Shown here in pieces: positions 9,126-12,441 of a stretch of DNA of 12,441 bases. The stretch comes from Funneliformis mosseae. Taxonomy: Eukaryota; Glomeromycota; Glomeromycetes; Glomerales; Glomeraceae. The stretch is from positions 1-12,441 of the forward strand of contig CAJVPP010003159.1 of the NCBI GenBank assembly GCA_910592005.1, in the 5' to 3' direction. The stretch's first letter is position 1, and the number at the start of each line of letters is the position of its first letter. The notes beneath the pieces are model-generated. The model saw only the letters and a program-made list of their open reading frames with translations, did not search any database and was not told where the DNA came from. The translations under genes were made by a program, and so were the position numbers.

Positions 9126-10557
9126 CAGATATTGATTCAGTCTCTTCATCATTATCTACATTTTTCTCAGTCGGTAAATAATGTGGATCAAAATGTGATA
9201 GTGCATTATCAACCAAAGTAAGATTTTTTTATTTTTTGCTTTAAAATAGCTATCCAATTCACGAAGAACTTCTTCAAAAATTGTTGAGTTCATTCATGCC
9301 TTTAAATTCCCATGATAATAAACTAGAAACTGTTCTAGATTAATTTTTGAAAGAGGTCTTGGACGTTTCGCATTACTAATTACCTATGGTTTAAGTTTAT
9401 CAGTTCCTATTACGTTTATACTAAGAAGAACTATAATTCGCATTTTATCCTTCTTCTCGCCATGAACTGGTTTAGTCAAAAGTGTTTAATTTAGAAATAT
9501 CCTATAATAAAGACCTATCTTATCAATATTGTAAATTCTATCAAAAGTATATCAGCTCAAAAGCTAACAAAGCTTAATTTTTTCTTTCAGTAAAGATACT
9601 ATTGGTGCACTTTTAGATTCTCTATATATCTGATACTAGTAGATATTATTACATTTTTTAAAGCTTTCTAACCAACCATTAGAAAATACTAACTCATCTT
9701 CTTGTATAAAAAATGCATTGACAAAAAATCTTATCTTTTCTTTTATTAATACATCTGTTAGGATTACACTGCCTACTGTTACATTTTCTATCCACAAATT
9801 CATAGCCCTGTCAAGTTCTGAAAATTTGATTCTTTTTTGTCTGTAAATTTCTTTAGAACCTTTAATTTCTAATATAGTATTTTATTTTTCACTTTGTGCT
9901 AATATCTTTGATACAGTATTACGATTAATATTTAGAGTTGGATTTATTCATTAAAATAGAAGGTAATTTCCTCTTGTTTCTTATTTTTATTTTTATTTGA
10001 TCATTTACAAATTTGGTGTTTAAAGCTAATACTTATTGCTGAACAGCTTTTTTTAAAACAGTTAATAGATATTATAGAGAGGAAATACTACTTAGTAAAA
10101 AGGAGAATGTGAATGGTAGAAGATGTTCACTAAAAAATAAAAAAGAATTTCTCACAAAAACATGACATTTTAAATATCACTCTCTTTATTCAATATGTTG
10201 ATATGATATGAAAAAAAAACTCTCTATAGAATGAAAAAATTATAACATTTATGCGTTATATTTTAAAGTGTTACATTTTAAGCGTATTACATTTAAAATC
10301 TATATAAAATTATTGATTATCAATTTTATCAAACTTTTTTAAATTATATATGCAACCAATTAGATTTTTTTGATATAAATCAATCAAAAATCTTGTGATT
10401 ATAAAGAGGTAGATTTTCTAATAGAAATGATATATACGTTAAGAATTTCATGTGATAGTGACTATAATTGATTTGTGACTATAAAGAAGTAATTTAATAT
10501 ACTTTAAGTCTGTTCTACAAAAATATGTTCTTATATAAAGGTGTGACTATATACAGT

Positions 10558-10580
10558 GTGATAATATACAGGTCTGATTG
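10558..10580 (-). repeat. Right terminal inverted repeat of element B
   Basis: On the minus strand it reads CAATCAGACCTGTATATTAT plus three bases and pairs with 7658-7680. Immediately inside, two further 16-bp copies of the subterminal motif follow almost head-to-tail (10543-10558 and 10527-10542). Confidence 0.75.
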
Positions 10581-10624
10581 TATTATGAAATCACATATGA
10601 CTTAGCCTAGGTTATGAAAGCAAC

Positions 10625-10776
10625 TTCATAGTCTACTGATAATTTCATAATATAATGGTAACTTCATAATCTACCAGTGACTTCATAATATAATGATAGC
10701 TTCATAGTCTGTTAGTAATTTTATAATATAATTATAACTTCATAATATAACGGTAATATCATAATCTAATTTTATG
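10625..10776. repeat. Minisatellite with exact 19-bp period
   Basis: The hexamer TTCATA or a one-base variant recurs at 10625, 10644, 10663, 10682, 10701, 10720, 10739 and 10758, an exact 19-bp spacing over eight units. The approximate consensus is TTCATAATATAATGGTAAC. Units 1, 3 and 5 carry RTCTR after the hexamer, while units 2, 4 and 6 carry ATATA, so there is a 38-bp higher-order period that breaks at unit 7. More degenerate, out-of-phase relatives continue to about 10960 (for example 10824 and 10910). Confidence 0.85.
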
Positions 10777-11002
10777 ATTTAGTGGTAACTTTATAACCTA
10801 CTATTTATACTCTAATAATGACTTCATAACTCATATATAGGTAGCTCCTTTACGTTTATAGTATTGTCTTATCTGTTTTCTATATAATATAGTGATAACT
10901 TCATAGTTTAATAGTAATTAATAGTGTTTTAATTTAATGGTAATATTATGATTTAATAGTAACTGTTTTCTTTTTATTCTTAATCCGTTTACATAATAAA
11001 AT
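10777..11002. other. Degenerate repeat margin, no gene seen
   Basis: The 19-bp pattern fades here: TTTATA at 10790, TTCATA at 10824 and the GTGATAACTTCATAG stretch near 10900 are recognisable relatives but not in phase. No coding frame can be supported. Confidence 0.4.
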
Positions 11003-11517
11003 TTATATTGTTAGTTCTGGCTTTTCAGTCTTCTTTGAATGCCTAGTTCTATAATGAGTATGCTAATCTCCTGCATTTGATTGGATGCTAGATTCTATAT
11101 TAAGGTGTTTACTTTTTGCGCTTATTTGATTGCCTGTTAAAATACTAAATTGTGATAAAAAAATATTGTGTCAGATGATGCAGTAGATCTGCAATTAATT
11201 TCAGCTGGCACTATCCATAATTTTAGCTGATCTTTTGAGTATATGATTTGAGGATTTAGCTCAGTGCTATAATGGTAACTTAATAGTACTGTAGTAGTGT
11301 TATAGAACTATCATAAAATTATTAAAGAACTGGTGGTGAACTAGAGAGATTCTATTAGTTTGTCAATTTCAGACCACTTGTATACTAGCTTGAATGTTAA
11401 GTTATTATATTCAAGGATCTTAACTAATTTATGTGCTGACCAAAATTGTGAAATAATGCTACCAATTTTATATTACATCTTACTGTGTCATTCATGTAAC
11501 TTTCACTGATTCGTAGG
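11003..11517 (-). pseudogene. Possible decayed protein-coding relic, family unknown
   Basis: On the minus strand one frame reads YKIGSIISQFWSAHKLVKIL, then EYNNLTFKLVYKWSEIDKLI, up to TAG at 11343-11341. The same frame continues after further stops with ELNPQIIYSKDQLKLWIVPA and EINCRSTASSDTIFF to about 11139. A shifted frame then gives ILTGNQISAKSKHLNIESSI with QSNAGD, a stop and HTHYRTRHSKKTEKPELTI to 11003. The stops fit CAA, CAG or CGA changed by C-to-T. The amino-acid composition looks protein-like and the interval is less AT-rich than its neighbours. I recognise no family, and open runs of about 50 codons can occur by chance, so this remains a weak call. Confidence 0.3.
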
Positions 11518-11560
11518 TCAGAGAATTCAAAATGCAAAATATAAAAAACTGTGCATTAGA

Positions 11561-11855
11561 CTATTTTATTTCTTTCTTTATTAGTATTACTAGTAAAGAT
11601 AGTATTACAATATTATGATGCTTATTTATCACCTGTTGCAACTTAAATTTTAATAACATTGCAATTTGTTGCAACATTGTGATACTTATTTGTCACCTGT
11701 TGTATCTAATTGAGATGTTATCTTAAGTCACTAGTATCACTAATTCTAAATACTAACTGGTAATAGAAATAGTGACAGGTTTACTATTTTTCTTAAGATT
11801 ATTAGGCTATTTTATTTCTTTCTTGATTAGTGTCATTAGTATTACTAGTAAAAAG
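11561..11855. repeat. Two interleaved imperfect direct-repeat pairs
   Basis: CTATTTTATTTCTTTCTT starts at 11561 and again at 11807. Both copies continue into ATTAGTATTACTAGTAAA, with about nine extra bases in the second, so the copies are 246 bp apart. Between them a second pair, GATGCTTATTTATCACCTGT at 11617 and GATACTTATTTGTCACCTGT at 11681, is 64 bp apart. No coding frame is visible. These could be remains of a short non-autonomous element or of local duplications. Confidence 0.65.
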
Positions 11856-12163
11856 TAGTAATTTCTAGGAAAAAATTGAAATTTTTTTATGTTATCTTAT
11901 GGTCTATATGGAATATAATATGATGAATCTATAGTATATATGTGATATATGTATGCTAAAAAATAAAAAAAGGTTAAGAGACTCAGATTTTTTATAGTAA
12001 CAGTAGTATCACTAATGACATTTATCAAGAAAACTTTCTTTCAGCCTAGAATTCCTAAAGAGCCTATCATTTGCATCACTAGTTCTATTACAAGCTTTTT
12101 TTTCCTGTGATATTAGTGATAAGTTGTATTATTTTTGTTTACCTTTAAATTACCTATTAGTAT
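11856..12163. other. AT-rich stretch, no gene seen
   Basis: No frame with recognisable protein content was found. Short TCACTAAT and ATTAGTGA words recur here and in the neighbouring repeat region (for example near 12010 and 12110), but not in an ordered array. Confidence 0.35.
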
Positions 12164-12369
12164 CTACATCAAAGTTAACTTAGCCTGCTTTTTCTGATGA
12201 TAATGTTTCCTCAATCTATGTTTTTTTACATGTGTATCGCAATAATCATATTCAGATCTTGTCAGCTCACTGCATTTTTTACAAGAAATTTACCTAGAAT
12301 TCTAATGGATTTTATATTCCTTTAGATCATAGCATCTCTGATTGCATTCTTTTTTAGTTCTAAGAATAT
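12164..12369 (-). pseudogene. Cys/His-rich protein fragment, cut by the family C element
   Basis: The minus-strand frame from the TA at 12369-12370 reads LRTKKECNQRCYDLKEYKIH, stop, NSR, stop, ISCKKCSELTRSEYDYCDTH and VKKHRLRKHYHQKKQAK, ending at TAG 12166-12164. Both internal stops (TAG and TAA) fit CAG and CAA changed by C-to-T. The spacing C-x3-C, then C-x2-C, C-x2-H and H-x5-H, looks like a zinc-binding or nucleic-acid-binding segment rich in Lys and Arg, but I do not recognise the family. The coding trace runs without a gap up to the transposon end at 12371, so the gene was probably interrupted there and its other part lies beyond the window. It is less AT-rich than the flanking DNA. Confidence 0.5.
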
Positions 12370-12370
12370 A

Positions 12371-12441
12371 CAGTCAACTCTTTCTACAACGAATTTTGAT
12401 ATAACGAATTTTACAATACAACGGATTTTCAGTGTCAGACA
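12371..12441. mobile_element. Left end of a second family C pogo-like transposon, truncated by the window
   Basis: CAGTCAACTCTTTCTACAAC follows a TA at 12369-12370 and matches the inverted end at 73-54. Inside it, an ACAACGAATT-like word is iterated (about 12386, 12401 and 12417; the middle copy is ATAACGAATT), the kind of subterminal repetition often bound by a transposase. The rest of the element lies to the right of the window. Confidence 0.6.

Larger units (their letters stand above)
7934..10000 (-). pseudogene. Tigger/jerky-type DDE transposase relic of element B with RG-rich insert
   Basis: The gene would encode the transposase of element B. The N-terminus (near 10000) reads KKQEEITFYFNE and the HTH segment NPTLNINRNTVSKILAQSEK, followed by the CENP-B-like part (IYRQKRIKFSELDRAMNLWI and FSNGWLESFKK). 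The catalytic core begins FDRIYNIDKIGLYYRI with the first Asp. It continues through LLTKPVHGEKKDKMRIIVLL and KRPRPLSKINLEQF to the second Asp in LVDNALSHFDPHY. An acidic plus Arg/Gly/His-rich insert of roughly 70 residues follows, then LTHIEVTFLPPNTTSHLQ. The third Asp is Asn here (LQLLNTGI against the usual LQPMDAGI). The C-terminus reads INYLVDAW, an acidic region, IEDGQIFKKYLKIVKRLELH and VPITNFF, ending at TGA 7936-7934. There are about ten stops and several frameshifts (for example near 8390 and 9210). One intron (8837-9125) is likely. The exact start is lost. Confidence 0.85.
7658..10580. mobile_element. Element B: pogo/Tigger-like DNA transposon, about 2.9 kb, inactive
   Basis: The left end reads CAGTCAGACCTATATATAGT, and the right end read inward on the minus strand reads CAATCAGACCTGTATATTAT. 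TA dinucleotides flank both ends (7656-7657 and 10581-10582), as expected for target duplication. About 18 of the first 23 terminal positions agree. A 16-bp motif, roughly GTGAYTATATAAAGGT, recurs near both ends in either orientation: 7665, 7703, 7736 and 7775 on the left; 10395, 10475, 10527, 10543 and 10558 on the right. One minus-strand transposase relic fills most of the interior. The first bases CAGTCA are shared with family C at the window edges, which suggests related but distinct families. Confidence 0.85.

Noticed and set aside
10625..10776. CRISPR-like repeat array
   Set aside because: The units are directly adjacent 19-mers with no unique spacers, in what appears to be a eukaryotic sequence with introns.
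11252..11330. tRNA-like start GGATTTAGCTCAGTGCTATA, possible tRNA gene or tRNA-derived SINE
   Set aside because: The A-box resemblance is limited to about 12 bases. I could not find a B box, an anticodon stem or a matching acceptor stem at tRNA spacing.
11561..11855. Long terminal repeats of a small retroelement
   Set aside because: The repeated stretches are under 50 bp, lack TG...CA ends, and enclose no primer-binding site or coding sequence.

Overview
The window looks like a transposon graveyard from a very AT-rich fungal genome. I favour an arbuscular mycorrhizal fungus (Glomeromycotina, Rhizophagus/Gigaspora type). The reasons are spliceosomal-type introns inside transposase genes, several pogo/Tigger-like DNA transposons with TA target sites, a PIF1-like helicase relic, and a DDE-like repeat protein (SQNDKAKVGLGVPA) that I associate with these fungi from memory. 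The assignment is an inference, and no host housekeeping gene is visible. I found no intact protein-coding gene: every recognisable coding region carries stops, frameshifts or both.

Layout, left to right. (1) Positions 1-73 are the right end of a pogo-like element (family C) that continues outside the window. It abuts (2) a minus-strand DDE-transposase-like pseudogene, 76-1321. (3) A short tandem array with an 87-bp unit lies at 1456-1708. (4) A stretch with no CpG (1835-3852) holds a plus-strand PIF1-type helicase relic (about 2030-3470), in which motifs I, II, III, V and VI can still be read through apparent C-to-T and G-to-A changes. (5) Element A (3848-5934) is a complete but dead pogo-like transposon with matching inverted termini and a broken transposase gene with one intron. 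(6) A compositionally different island (6327-6761) encodes a dual-specificity-phosphatase-like protein whose active-site arginine is lysine. (7) Element B (7658-10580) is a second, 2.9-kb pogo/Tigger-like transposon. Its minus-strand transposase relic has an acidic plus RG-rich insertion in its catalytic core, a PIP-box-like tail, and an iterated 16-bp motif at both ends. (8) A 19-bp-period minisatellite starts just right of element B (10625-10776), and a single unit is also found on its left side. (9) A mostly unreadable tract (10.8-12.16 kb) has weak coding traces and imperfect direct repeats. (10) A Cys/His-rich minus-strand relic (12164-12369) is cut by (11) the left end of another family C element from 12371.

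The genes do not form a pathway. The common theme is serial insertion at TA sites followed by mutational decay, in which most internal stops look like CAA/CAG/CGA changed to TAA/TAG/TGA. The observations most worth following are the RG-rich insert in the element B transposase, the decay signature in the helicase region, the iterated 16-bp subterminal motifs, and the 19/38-bp minisatellite. All family assignments come from reading translations by eye against remembered motifs; no database search was run.
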